A program made the translations under genes and the position numbers. From NCBI RefSeq assembly GCF_002140175.1, contig NZ_NGMO01000001.1, positions 840,520-882,106 on the forward strand: 41,587 nt of DNA, written 5' to 3'. Below are positions 21,296 through 29,333 of the stretch, in pieces. The first letter of the stretch is position 1, and the number at the start of each line of letters is the position of its first letter. Source of the stretch: Candidatus Enterococcus wittei. GTDB taxonomy: Bacteria > Bacillota > Bacilli > Lactobacillales > Enterococcaceae. Under the pieces are notes generated by a model, which made no database searches, was not told where the DNA came from, and was given only the letters and a program-made list of their open reading frames with translations.

Positions 21296-21886
21296 ATGAA
21301 AAAAGTGATTTTAGGTTTGGTATTTACTAGCGTACTTTTGGGGGCCTGTTCAACAAATAAAGAGGCCACATCTGCTAAAGCTAACAGCACTACAGAATCT
21401 AGTTTAAGAAAAGAAGTTTCGGATCTTAAGTCCGAAAATGAAGAATTAAACAAAAGAGTAACAGAGTTAAAAAATTTAATTGAAAATTCTTCAACACAGG
21501 ATAGTTCCGAGAATAATTCTGATTCAGCAAGTGGAAATGTAAAAATGGGACAGGCAGTTGAGTTTACCTCAGGAGAATCAATAACAGTTACAGAAGTAAA
21601 ACCAGATGACAGTATTAGTTTGATGGATCCAGTAGACGGTGAACACCCTGTTGTTGTAACAGCTATTGTTGAAAATAAGACTAACTCACCTATTTCTTTT
21701 AACGCACATACATTTGACATATATGATGGAAACGATGAATTAGGAAGACTAGATGCAAATACTTATTCTAACAACATCCCTAATGAAATAGCGGGTGGAA
21801 AAAAAGCTACAGTAGTTATGTATTTTGGAGCAAAAGGAAATGCACCTTATACAATCGCATACGGTCCAGCAACTTGGAGCGAATAA
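21296..21886 (+). CDS. DUF4352-like lipoprotein with coiled coil (196 aa)
   Basis: Lipoprotein signal with lipobox LLGAC (cysteine at 18), a coiled coil (about 35-65: LRKEVSDLKSENEELNKRVTELKNLI) and a C-terminal immunoglobulin-like domain (80-196; VVVTAIVENKTNSPISFNAHTFDIYDGN) of the DUF4352 type, usually extracellular. Together with the preceding lipoprotein it makes up the cargo between the switch and integrase; a role in blocking superinfecting phage DNA at the surface is possible. ATG behind a GGAG site. Confidence 0.82.
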   Translation: MKKVILGLVFTSVLLGACSTNKEATSAKANSTTESSLRKEVSDLKSENEELNKRVTELKNLIENSSTQDSSENNSDSASGNVKMGQAVEFTSGESITVTEVKPDDSISLMDPVDGEHPVVVTAIVENKTNSPISFNAHTFDIYDGNDELGRLDANTYSNNIPNEIAGGKKATVVMYFGAKGNAPYTIAYGPATWSE

Positions 21887-21951
21887 TAATTCATAAATAA
21901 AAACACGCCCCCTCCCTCGCCAAAGTTTGTGGACGTGATGAAAAATAAACC

Positions 21952-21960
21952 TGCTATAAT
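21952..21960 (+). promoter_or_regulatory. extended -10 promoter of the integrase
   Basis: TGCTATAAT about 50 bases before the integrase ATG; weak -35. It follows a hairpin region (CACG/CGTG, about 21904-21938) after the lipoprotein gene. Confidence 0.5.
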
Positions 21961-22009
21961 CAGCTTACTTATCTATTCCTATTATAGCAACAAATAGGAG
22001 ATGAAAACA

Positions 22010-23289
22010 ATGTGGATCGAAACTAAAACTGATAAAAACGGAAAAAAAGTATATAAATATAATGAGCGATATATTGATCCAAAAACTAGAAAAAGAAAAA
22101 AAGTGAGCATTACTTATAAAAATAAATCTCGAGAAACTCAGAAAGCTGTCTCTTATACACATCTAGATGTGTATAAGAGACAGATTTAAAGCTCTATAAC
22201 TTATTTAAAGATAAAAGAAAAATTACGCTCTCCTATTTTTTAGTTAAGCATGATAAAAGTAATCGAATGATTCTTACTGGCGTAATTGCAAACCCATCAA
22301 AAATGCCAAACTCAATTATCGAATGTACGTATCTTTACAACGGTAATAAAATTGATTGTTCACATTATCACGATAATGGTTTTGATATGGGAAGCTTTCA
22401 TAAAAGTAGCCTTTTATCTCCTATACCGTTGGCACAAGAAATCTCTCCTGGCTGCTCAGTCGCTTTTTCAGAAGTTTTAAAGATGAAAGATATATTACCT
22501 GGCGAAAAACTTGTAATGGTCATAAGCTGTCTCTTATACACATCTAGATGTGTATAAGAGACAGGTGTAATTAAATCCAAATTGAATCTTCTTTTTTCAT
22601 ACGCTATGAAAAAAGGCTATATAGAAAAAAATCCTATCAACGAAGTAGTTATTGATTATAAACGAGAGTCAAAAACGATAAAAATTAAAGATAAGTTTTT
22701 AGAAGATGATGAATATAAAAGACTAGTAGCTTTCACAACTTCACACAATAAAAGATATTCTCTCCTTTTCCAGTGGCTATATTTGACTGGAATGAGACCT
22801 GGAGAAGCAATAGCATTAAGTAAAGATGATGTACACATTACCAATAATAATGCATCAGTAGTTATAAATGGGACGATGATGTATAGAGAACGTTCAATAG
22901 CTGATATGAAAAAATCTGATTCTACAAAAACTGCTGCTGGAATGCGAGAAATTGATTTACCAAAAAAAGCGATAGCTATTTACAATGAACTTCTAGAATT
23001 AAATCCGAATGGTCAATTTCTATTTCAAACAACGAAAGGAACTCCTTTCCAACTAACAGCAATTAACACCTATTTGAGAAATCATAAAGCTGACATGAAG
23101 ATTGATAAAAAACTTAGTTCACATATTTTTAGACATACCCATATTTCAAAATTAGCGGAACTAGGAACTCCTCTGTATGCCATCCAGGATCGCGTTGGTC
23201 ACGAAAATAGTGATATCACTGAAAAAATTTATTTGCATGTGACAAAAGGAGTAAAAGAAAAATTGAAAGAAGATATAGAAAAACTGTAA
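22010..23289 (+). pseudogene. prophage tyrosine integrase, interrupted by an assembly artefact
   Basis: Site-specific recombinase for prophage integration and excision. The N-terminal arm-binding part is read from ATG 22010 (AGGAG nine bases upstream) to 22145: WIETKTDKNGKKVYKYNERY and so on. Coding resumes at 22565 (VIKSKLNLLFSYAMKKGYIEK) and runs through the catalytic domain: arginine in LTGMRPGEA, HIFRHTH, GHENSDITEKIYLHV with the tyrosine. About 100 codons of the core-binding domain are replaced by 22146-22564. In the real genome the gene is probably intact at roughly 380-390 aa. It points at the rplS end of the prophage, so an att site should lie just beyond 23289. Confidence 0.9.
22146..22564. 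other. library artefact: two Tn5 mosaic-end junctions around a copy of 18210-18544
   Basis: Bases 22146-22183 and 22527-22564 are each CTGTCTCTTATACACATCT joined to its reverse complement, the 38-bp junction made by Nextera mate-pair circularisation. Between them are eight odd bases (ATTTAAAG, 22184-22191) and 335 bp identical to 18210-18544. The ORFs here give the well-known contaminant peptides VSYTHLDVYKRQ and CLLYTSRCV. Not a biological insertion. Confidence 0.97.
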
Positions 23290-23367
23290 CTTGTTGCCCC
23301 TTTTTTGCCCCTTTTTATTAATCAAAAATGTACCAAATAGAAATCGTTAATATAAAAAAACAGATAA

Positions 23368-23400
23368 TAAAAAAAGAACCCTTGAATACCAAGGGTTCTT
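23368..23400 (-). terminator. terminator of the rplS operon
   Basis: AAGAACCCTT/AAGGGTTCTT 10-bp stem, 7-base loop, T-run on the minus strand. It marks the chromosomal side of the prophage junction. The 80 bases between the integrase stop and this hairpin should hold the attachment site; I found no matching direct repeat at the left side of the window. Confidence 0.88.
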
Positions 23401-23420
23401 TCTCTGTCTGATAACAATGA

Positions 23421-23768
23421 TTAACGACGGATTTCTTTGATACGAGCAGCTTTTCCGTGTAATGCACGTAAGTAGTACAATTTTGCACGACGTACTTTAC
23501 CGTAACGAACAACTTCGATTTTTGCAACACGTGGTGTGTGTAATGGGAATGTACGTTCAACGCCCACTCCATTAGATACTTTACGTACAGTGTATGTTTC
23601 ACTGATTCCAGCACCGCGGCGTTTGATAACAACACCTTCAAATAACTGGATACGTTCACGAGTACCTTCGACAACTTTTGCGTGAACACGTACAGTGTCA
23701 CCAGGACGGAAAGCTGGAATGTCAGAACGTAGTTGTTCTTTTGTTAATTCTTCGATTAATGGATTCAT
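23421..23768 (-). CDS. rplS: 50S ribosomal protein L19
   Basis: 115-aa L19, located at the 30S-50S interface. Full-length match to the family: [35 protein letters not shown] near the N-terminus and [21 protein letters not shown] at the end. It is the last gene of the conserved rpsP-khpA-rimM-trmD-rplS cluster and is followed by a strong terminator. ATG start behind AAGGAG. Confidence 0.98.
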   Translation of the reverse strand: MNPLIEELTKEQLRSDIPAFRPGDTVRVHAKVVEGTRERIQLFEGVVIKRRGAGISETYTVRKVSNGVGVERTFPLHTPRVAKIEVVRYGKVRRAKLYYLRALHGKAARIKEIRR

Positions 23769-23905
23769 TTTTTTCTTCTCCTTATTCCAAACATTCTTAT
23801 GAGTTTCTTCTCACAGCGGAACATCGTAATAGTTAAGTGTGTTTACACTCACCATAAAATACTATCATACTATTATTTTGATGTAAAGAGTATTTTTTAT
23901 TTCTT

Positions 23906-24649
23906 TTATATTGATGCTTCTTCTTGTTTGATTTCCGCGAGCATCTTTTCCATCTGTGGAGTCATTTCAATTTTCTCTAATAAGTCTGGACGACGTAGAT
24001 ACGTACGCCGTAAGGATTCTTTCAATTGCCACTCTTCAATTAAACGGTGGTTTCCATTGGTCAACACTTCTGGAACTTTCATACCTTTGAATTCCGCAGG
24101 TCGCGTGTATTGTGGATGCTCAAGCAGTCCTGTCGAATAAGAATCCGTTTGTGCAGAGATTTGATTCCCCAATACTTCAGGCAACAAACGTACGGTCGCA
24201 TCGATCATGACCATTGCGCCTAACTCTCCACCAGTCAGCACATAATCTCCTAAAGACACCTCATCGGTCACTAAAGTACGGATACGTTCGTCATATCCTT
24301 CATAGTGTCCGCAAATAAAGACGAGATGCTCTTCTTTCGAGAATTCTTCTGCCATTTTCTGATCGAATTGTTTCCCAGCTGGATCAAGCAATATCACACG
24401 TTTTTTCGTTTCTGGATGTTTTTCTTCAATTGCTTTGATATTGTCATAGATCGGCTGAACCTTCAAAAGCATTCCTGCACCACCACCATAAGGATAATCA
24501 TCTACGGTTTGATGCTTATTATCCGAATAATCACGGAAATTCGAGACATTGATTTCTAACAGTTCTTTTCCCACGGCTTTACCGATGATCGATTCTCCCA
24601 TTGGGCCTTCGAACATACGAGGAAATAAAGTTAAAACATCAATCTTCAT
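23906..24649 (-). CDS. trmD: tRNA (guanine-N1)-methyltransferase
   Basis: 247-aa SPOUT methyltransferase that makes m1G37 in tRNAs with a purine-rich anticodon neighbour, using S-adenosylmethionine. The trefoil-knot motifs are visible: [12 protein letters not shown] and [21 protein letters not shown], plus the N-terminal [12 protein letters not shown]. Several start codons (ATG 24649, ATG 24652, TTG 24655) overlap the rimM stop; 24649 gives the usual N-terminus. Translationally coupled to rimM. Confidence 0.97.
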   Translation of the reverse strand: MKIDVLTLFPRMFEGPMGESIIGKAVGKELLEINVSNFRDYSDNKHQTVDDYPYGGGAGMLLKVQPIYDNIKAIEEKHPETKKRVILLDPAGKQFDQKMAEEFSKEEHLVFICGHYEGYDERIRTLVTDEVSLGDYVLTGGELGAMVMIDATVRLLPEVLGNQISAQTDSYSTGLLEHPQYTRPAEFKGMKVPEVLTNGNHRLIEEWQLKESLRRTYLRRPDLLEKIEMTPQMEKMLAEIKQEEASI

Positions 24650-25163
24650 CATCAATCAATCCTTCTGGGATACTCACTCGAACAAGTCCATTTTCGATAT
24701 CTACCTTTTCAACCACAGATTCTATATAAGGCAGTAAGACATCGGATTTCTTCGGTCGCTGTACGACCCAAACATCGTTTGCTCCTGGTGATAAGATTTC
24801 TTTTACTTTACCTATTTCCACTTCATTCTCATCGATCACTTTCAGTCCTATGATTTCATGATAGTAAAATTCGTTTTCAGTCAATTCAACTAAATTCTCT
24901 TTTGGCACTTTCAATAATCCATCTCGGTATTTTTCCACATCGTTAATGGAGGGATGGCCTTCAAAACTTAAGAGATCAAAATTTTTATGTTTCCGATGAG
25001 TTTTGACCACTAGTTCAACTGGAGCTTTTCCTTCTTGGAACAAGGTAAGTACTGCTCCTTTTTTGTAGCGTTCTTCAGGGAAATCTGTCGTAGAGATCAC
25101 ACGAACTTCCCCTTTGATCCCTTGGGTATTGACAATTTTTCCAACGTTTAAATATTCAGTCAC
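24639..25163 (-). CDS. rimM: 16S rRNA processing protein RimM
   Basis: 174-aa ribosome-maturation factor that binds S19 and helps assemble the 30S head. The N-terminal RimM barrel ([20 protein letters not shown]) and C-terminal PRC barrel ([15 protein letters not shown]...[27 protein letters not shown]) are complete. Overlaps trmD by a few bases. Confidence 0.96.
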   Translation of the reverse strand: MTEYLNVGKIVNTQGIKGEVRVISTTDFPEERYKKGAVLTLFQEGKAPVELVVKTHRKHKNFDLLSFEGHPSINDVEKYRDGLLKVPKENLVELTENEFYYHEIIGLKVIDENEVEIGKVKEILSPGANDVWVVQRPKKSDVLLPYIESVVEKVDIENGLVRVSIPEGLIDDED

Positions 25164-25326
25164 CTTTTGTCCTCATTTCTTTTTTAGTTACACATTACTT
25201 TATAATCATAAGAAAAGCGTTGATCGTTCAGAATAGAATGATCTTTTTTGATAAATCCTTCTAAAATGAGTCATTTGCTCTCGTTTATTTTAGCATGTGC
25301 CTATGGGTAATTCTAGTCTTCTTTTA

Positions 25327-26118
25327 CTATTGAGTCATTGATACAGCCATTTTCAGTGCATTCAGCGGTTCTTGATTTGTAATCGTATAAACTGTCGTAG
25401 GGTCTTGCCAGCTCACTTGTGTATGCTGATTTGAAGCATCAGTGCTGTCGATCATCACCACTCCTACTTGTTCAGGGGCAGGCAAGAGAGCAGATTCCAA
25501 ATAGTTGACGATTTCTTTAGCTTGAGGTACTGGATCTTGCCCTTCGATATTACTTACACGTAAACGAAACCGCCAATTTCCTTCTTGCCACTCTAAATAA
25601 GAAGAACCAGCTGCACCTTGTTGAAAGCCAACAATTGAATGACCTAGATCTATTTTCCGTCCACCAGTGTCGATCGTAAATGGTTGGATCGTATTGATAG
25701 TTTCTTGGGAGGAAGCAAACCCATCACGGTAAAGATAAGAAGCTATCGGTGTTTCTTGATTTAGTGATGGATCATTTAAGGGTAGAGCTTTTTCCCCTTG
25801 ATAATATTGGACAGAAAACCCTTGTTTTATTTGAGTTGCAGCAATGTTCAAGCTCCCTGTAGTAACTGGAATATCATTTGGCATTGGGATATTTGGATAA
25901 TCCTGTTGCAATTGCTGTAATGCTGTCAGATTTTTCGTTGCTGGCGTATTAGAATATGAAGAACTCTCTTGATTCGTTGTTTCTTGATCCGACTTCGTAG
26001 CATCTGCGCTACTCACAGAAGAACTGCTTGTCGTGGATTCTTCGATTAGTTTATCCTGTTTTTGACAAGCCCCAAACAAAGCAATCGTACCTAGCAATAA
26101 AATGAGTTGTTTTTTCAT
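25327..26118 (-). CDS. lipoprotein of unknown function (263 aa)
   Basis: Signal peptide with lipobox LFGAC (cysteine at residue 18), a Ser/Thr-rich linker (25-60) and a C-terminal beta-rich domain (about 70-263; WQEGNWRFRLRVSN, SWQDPTTVYTITNQ). ATG at 26118 is preferred over upstream codons because AAGGGTGG lies before it. It is inserted between khpA and rimM, separated from khpA by a bidirectional terminator, so it is its own unit. Enterococcal housekeeping-type lipoprotein; role unknown. Confidence 0.82.
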   Translation of the reverse strand: MKKQLILLLGTIALFGACQKQDKLIEESTTSSSSVSSADATKSDQETTNQESSSYSNTPATKNLTALQQLQQDYPNIPMPNDIPVTTGSLNIAATQIKQGFSVQYYQGEKALPLNDPSLNQETPIASYLYRDGFASSQETINTIQPFTIDTGGRKIDLGHSIVGFQQGAAGSSYLEWQEGNWRFRLRVSNIEGQDPVPQAKEIVNYLESALLPAPEQVGVVMIDSTDASNQHTQVSWQDPTTVYTITNQEPLNALKMAVSMTQ

Positions 26119-26186
26119 ACATCCCACCCTTTCTTATAAGTTAAGAATACGCTTTCTGATAATTTTTTGCCAACAGGCGAAGCAAC

Positions 26187-26223
26187 AAAAAAAGCTGCTT
26201 CGAAAAACGAAACAGCTTTTTTT
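26187..26223. terminator. bidirectional terminator after khpA
   Basis: A6, AGCTGCTTCG, five As, CGAAACAGCT, T7: functional in both directions and separates the rpsP-khpA unit from the lipoprotein gene. Confidence 0.85.
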
Positions 26224-26471
26224 CAATCCTTTTTATCAACGATATTCAAACGCACTTTTTTTGGTGCATCTAGTCTGACACCATAAACGATAGTCCGAAT
26301 GGCCTTCGCCACTCTGCCTTGTTTACCGATGATCCGACCGATATCTTCAGGAGCCACAGTCAGGTTATACTCGTAAAAATCATCTGACTCCACGATTTCT
26401 AACTGGACTTGTTCAGGATAAGTGACTAACGGACGAACGATTGTTAAGACTAGTTCGCTTAAATCTTTCAT
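26223..26471 (-). CDS. khpA: KH-domain RNA-binding protein KhpA
   Basis: 82-aa single KH domain with the GxxG loop in IGRIIGKQGRVAKAIRTIV (about residues 44-62). KhpA pairs with KhpB/EloR and influences cell division and elongation in streptococci and enterococci. It follows rpsP by 11 bases in one operon, the conserved order. Confidence 0.95.
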   Translation of the reverse strand: MKDLSELVLTIVRPLVTYPEQVQLEIVESDDFYEYNLTVAPEDIGRIIGKQGRVAKAIRTIVYGVRLDAPKKVRLNIVDKKD

Positions 26472-26482
26472 ATCCGATCACC

Positions 26483-26758
26483 TTATTTCTTTGAGAATTT
26501 AGCTTCGTGGTGTTTTTGCATAACGCCTTCTTTTGAAAGGATGTTACGAACAGTATCAGAAGGTTGTGCACCTTTAGATAACCAGTTAAGTACTAAATCT
26601 TCTTTTAAAACTACTTCTGCAGGGTCTTTCAAAGGATTGTAAGTTCCTACAGTTTCGATGAAACGTCCATCACGAGGAGAACGTGAATCAGCTACGACGA
26701 TACGGTAAAAAGGACTCTTTTTAGAACCCATACGTTTTAAACGGATTTTAACTGCCAT
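26483..26758 (-). CDS. rpsP: 30S ribosomal protein S16
   Basis: 91-aa S16, needed for 30S assembly. Full-length match: [34 protein letters not shown] and [18 protein letters not shown]. First gene of the operon, with a clear promoter at 26797-26825 and GGAGG at the start. Confidence 0.98.
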   Translation of the reverse strand: MAVKIRLKRMGSKKSPFYRIVVADSRSPRDGRFIETVGTYNPLKDPAEVVLKEDLVLNWLSKGAQPSDTVRNILSKEGVMQKHHEAKFSKK

Positions 26759-26796
26759 TATATATTTCCACCTCCATTGTTTTATTCACAAGATGT

Positions 26797-26825
26797 AGTG
26801 TACCAGTTTTTTTTTACCCTGTAAA
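26797..26825 (-). promoter_or_regulatory. promoter of the rpsP-khpA operon
   Basis: Minus-strand TTTACA, 17-base spacer, TACACT, about 30 bases before the ribosome site. The rest of the 460-base gap 26759-27218 is AT-rich; besides this and the promoter at 27156-27184 I see nothing in it. Confidence 0.7.
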
Positions 26826-27155
26826 GCTTTTTTTCTTTACAGCTTTAAAAATTTCGATTTGTTTACGAAATTAAAGGATTTATTTAACTAAAGATGTTTC
26901 CATCTTCTATAATTTCACGAATTATAATAATTAGAGATGTCCTCATTTTCTCCCTTTTGATTTTTTCTAAACTTGGATAGCAAAAGTCTCTCTTCTATTT
27001 TTCAGATCGTTTCTGTTCCGAATTGTTTATCTTTGTCATTGCAAAAGTTACGAATTTGATAAAGAATATTCTATAAAAAGTGAGCATTTCTCATCCTTTT
27101 TCTTCCATTCTAGCACGAACTGATAGATTCGTTTAAGATTGCGAAGTGTTTTTAT

Positions 27156-27184
27156 TTGCTCTGTTTACTTATTTTTAGTAAGAT
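27156..27184 (+). promoter_or_regulatory. promoter of the FMN reductase gene
   Basis: TTGCTC, 17-base spacer, TAAGAT, followed by AAAGGAGG before the ATG at 27219. Confidence 0.55.
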
Positions 27185-27218
27185 AAACGAGTAGAAAAAA
27201 TAAAGGAGGAATTGAACG

Positions 27219-27773
27219 ATGACAAAAAAGATTGGATTTTTTATCGGTAGTTTAAGAAAAGATTCATATAACAAAAAGGTAGCTGAAACTTTTGCAGATT
27301 TACTGCCAGAAGGTTATGAAAGTGTCTTTGTAAAGATTGATGATTTACCTTTTTATAATGAAGATTTAGAAACACCTGAAGATGCACCAAAAGAATGGAC
27401 AAGATTCCGTTCTGATGTCAAAGACTTAGACGGAGTGATTTTTGTCTCACCTGAATATAATCGTTCTGTTCCTGCAGTTTTAAAAAATGCTTTAGATGTT
27501 GGTTCTCGCCCTTATGGTCAAAGCGTTTGGGATCAAAAACCAGGACTAGTGGTCACTGCCTCTCCCGGTGGGATCGGAGGTTTTGGTGCAAATCATCATT
27601 TACGTCAATCACTTGTTTTCCTAAATGTTCCGACCTTGCAACAACCGGAAGCATATATTGGTAATATTGCGAATTTAATTGATGAAAATGGCAAAATTAA
27701 TGAAGGAACGGTCAACTTCTTCCAAACTATTTTAACAGCTTACTTAGATTTTGCCGGTAAATTAGAAAACTAA
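27219..27773 (+). CDS. NAD(P)H-dependent FMN reductase
   Basis: 184-aa flavodoxin-fold oxidoreductase. The N-terminal phosphate-binding loop IGSLRKDSYNKKVA (about 9-22), SPEYNRSVPAVLKNALD (about 76-92) and ASPGGIGGFGANHHLRQSL are the signature of the ChrR/azobenzene-reductase type FMN_red family. It would reduce quinones, azo compounds or metals with NAD(P)H via FMN in the cytosol. Single gene with its own promoter and a large terminator. Confidence 0.9.
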   Translation: MTKKIGFFIGSLRKDSYNKKVAETFADLLPEGYESVFVKIDDLPFYNEDLETPEDAPKEWTRFRSDVKDLDGVIFVSPEYNRSVPAVLKNALDVGSRPYGQSVWDQKPGLVVTASPGGIGGFGANHHLRQSLVFLNVPTLQQPEAYIGNIANLIDENGKINEGTVNFFQTILTAYLDFAGKLEN

Positions 27774-27830
27774 GAAGAAATTACATCAAGTAATGTCAAC
27801 TATAACAAAAAAATAAGCGAAATAAAAAGC

Positions 27831-27893
27831 GATCGACCGATAAGTGCTGTTCTATCTTTTTAGGACAGTAGCTTGTCGATCGATTCTTTTTTT
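27831..27893 (+). terminator. terminator of the FMN reductase gene
   Basis: GATCGAC/GTCGATC outer stem with an inner CTGTTCTA/TAGGACAG hairpin, then TTTTTTT. The remaining 170 bases to 28065 are AT-rich and hold nothing I recognise. Confidence 0.8.
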
Positions 27894-28064
27894 AGATTAT
27901 TAGTCGAAAAAAATCAAACGGCAATTCATACATTTATGGGATCTCTAGGCTTTCCGAAAGCTTTTCCTGTTGGTATCTTTAATCTTAAGATTGTATGTCT
28001 ATCCGTCTGTTTACAACATTGAATAATCCACTTTTTCCTTATCATTTTTGATCTAGTATAATTT

Positions 28065-28592
28065 TTATTTCTCTTGTTTTTTATAGTGTAATTCAATAAA
28101 TTCGCCAAATTTTTGAGAACCAATGAATTCATAACGTTCATGATAGGATCCTTCTTGAAACAGACGGATTCCCCTACCAAGTAGTACAGGAGCGATTTGT
28201 ATGAACCACTCATCAATCAAATGTTCTTCGATCAACGGTTTTAATAATGTCCCTCCGCCAACTACCCAGATTGTCCCTCCAGTAGTTTCTTTTAATTTCT
28301 TCAAAAAATCTACTGGCTCCTCATTGATAACGACCGCATCTTCTAGTTTTAGATACTCATTGGCCGAAAAAACATAATTTGTTTTTTCGGGGTAGATTTC
28401 GTTTGCTTTTAAATGTTTTTTAGCTTCTTCATAGGTTTTTCTTCCCATAATAGTGGTGTCAATCGATTGATAAAACTCTTCATAGGTAGTCTTTTTACCT
28501 GTTGGTGTATCGAAAAGCCACTGTAGATTGTCTGTATCGGTTGCTAAATAACCATCTAAGCTGATGGCACCATAGAAAACGGTCTTTCTCAT
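28065..28592 (-). CDS. dihydrofolate reductase-like (RibD C-terminal) protein
   Basis: 175-aa single-domain protein of the RibD_C/YwjB-like group: MRKTVFYGAISLDGYLAT at the start, TTIMGRKTYEEA in the middle and TIWVVGGGTLLKPLI near the end (NADPH-binding GGG). Probably an NADPH-dependent reductase; substrate unknown. ATG at 28592 overlaps the stop of the upstream glycosylase gene (ATGA), so the two form an operon. Confidence 0.85.
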   Translation of the reverse strand: MRKTVFYGAISLDGYLATDTDNLQWLFDTPTGKKTTYEEFYQSIDTTIMGRKTYEEAKKHLKANEIYPEKTNYVFSANEYLKLEDAVVINEEPVDFLKKLKETTGGTIWVVGGGTLLKPLIEEHLIDEWFIQIAPVLLGRGIRLFQEGSYHERYEFIGSQKFGEFIELHYKKQEK

Positions 28593-29182
28593 GTAGAACT
28601 CTCCTCTCCACCTTTTACTAGTTGTTTTACTTCTTGTTTGCGAAAACACCCCTCTAAATGATCATTGATGATTCCTACAGCTTCTAAGAAAGCATAGACG
28701 GTTGTACTTCCGATAAACTTGAAGCCTTTTTTCTTCAAGTCTTTGGCTAATCGATCGGATAGATCACTGGTTGTCGGGACTTCTTCTTGCCTTTGATAGC
28801 ATCCTTCCACCATTTGATTTTCCGTAAAAGACCATAAATAATCTGAAAAACTCATTCCTGTTTCTTGGATTTTTTGAACTGCTTGAGCATTCGTGATTGC
28901 CGCTTCAATTTTTCGCTGATTGCGGATGATTCCGTGGTTTTCCATCAGTTCATTGATTTTCTCTTCCGTATAACAGGCGACCTTCTCAATCGCAAAATGG
29001 TCATATGCCTCGTCAAATGCTTCAACCTTATTTAGAATCGTCTGCCAACTCAATCCTGCTTGATTGATATCTAACATCAGTTTTCGATACAAACGTTGGT
29101 CATCGTACTCTGGAACCCCCCAAACCGTATCATGATACTGCTTCATATTTACTGTTTTTTCACTCCATGGACACCGGCTCAT
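28589..29182 (-). CDS. tag: DNA-3-methyladenine glycosylase I
   Basis: 197-aa base-excision repair enzyme that removes 3-methyladenine. The family motifs are present: RCPWSEKTVNMKQYHDTVWGVP with the N-terminal zinc cysteine, LSWQTILNKVEAFDEAYDHF, and the C-terminal HLEGCFRK. ATG at 29182 has AAAGGAGG upstream; a longer in-frame extension adds only seven codons without support. Confidence 0.94.
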   Translation of the reverse strand: MSRCPWSEKTVNMKQYHDTVWGVPEYDDQRLYRKLMLDINQAGLSWQTILNKVEAFDEAYDHFAIEKVACYTEEKINELMENHGIIRNQRKIEAAITNAQAVQKIQETGMSFSDYLWSFTENQMVEGCYQRQEEVPTTSDLSDRLAKDLKKKGFKFIGSTTVYAFLEAVGIINDHLEGCFRKQEVKQLVKGGEESST

Positions 29183-29236
29183 ACAAATTCCTCCTTTGTT
29201 TATCAAATCTGTTCCAATAGAAAACTATTTTTTTAG

Positions 29237-29295
29237 AAAAAGCCAAAGAATCCGAAAATAGCTATTCCTATTTTCAAGATCCTTTGGCTTTTTTC
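29237..29295. repeat. palindromic repeat acting as ffh terminator (copy A)
   Basis: AGCCAAAG...CTTTGGCT outer arms around AAAATAGC...CCTATTTT inner arms, with A- and T-runs outside. It is about 80% alike to the element at 38382-38440. Confidence 0.7.
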
Positions 29296-29333
29296 AATAG
29301 AAACAGACGTCTCTATTTTATCTTTGTTTCCTT

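Noticed and set aside
22001-22189. Truncated integrase plus a new gene (22267-22557) in the integrase region
   Set aside because: The reading frames run through Tn5 mosaic-end junctions; this is a library artefact.
4917-23289. Phage satellite (PICI-like island)
   Set aside because: Presence of ArpU, holin, amidase and a complete replication/recombination operon fits a regular prophage that lost, or is missing by assembly, its structural module.
23290-23368. Attachment-site core repeat matching the left prophage end
   Set aside because: I compared the post-integrase stretch with 2120-2400 and found only short AT-rich matches; the true left end may be outside the window.
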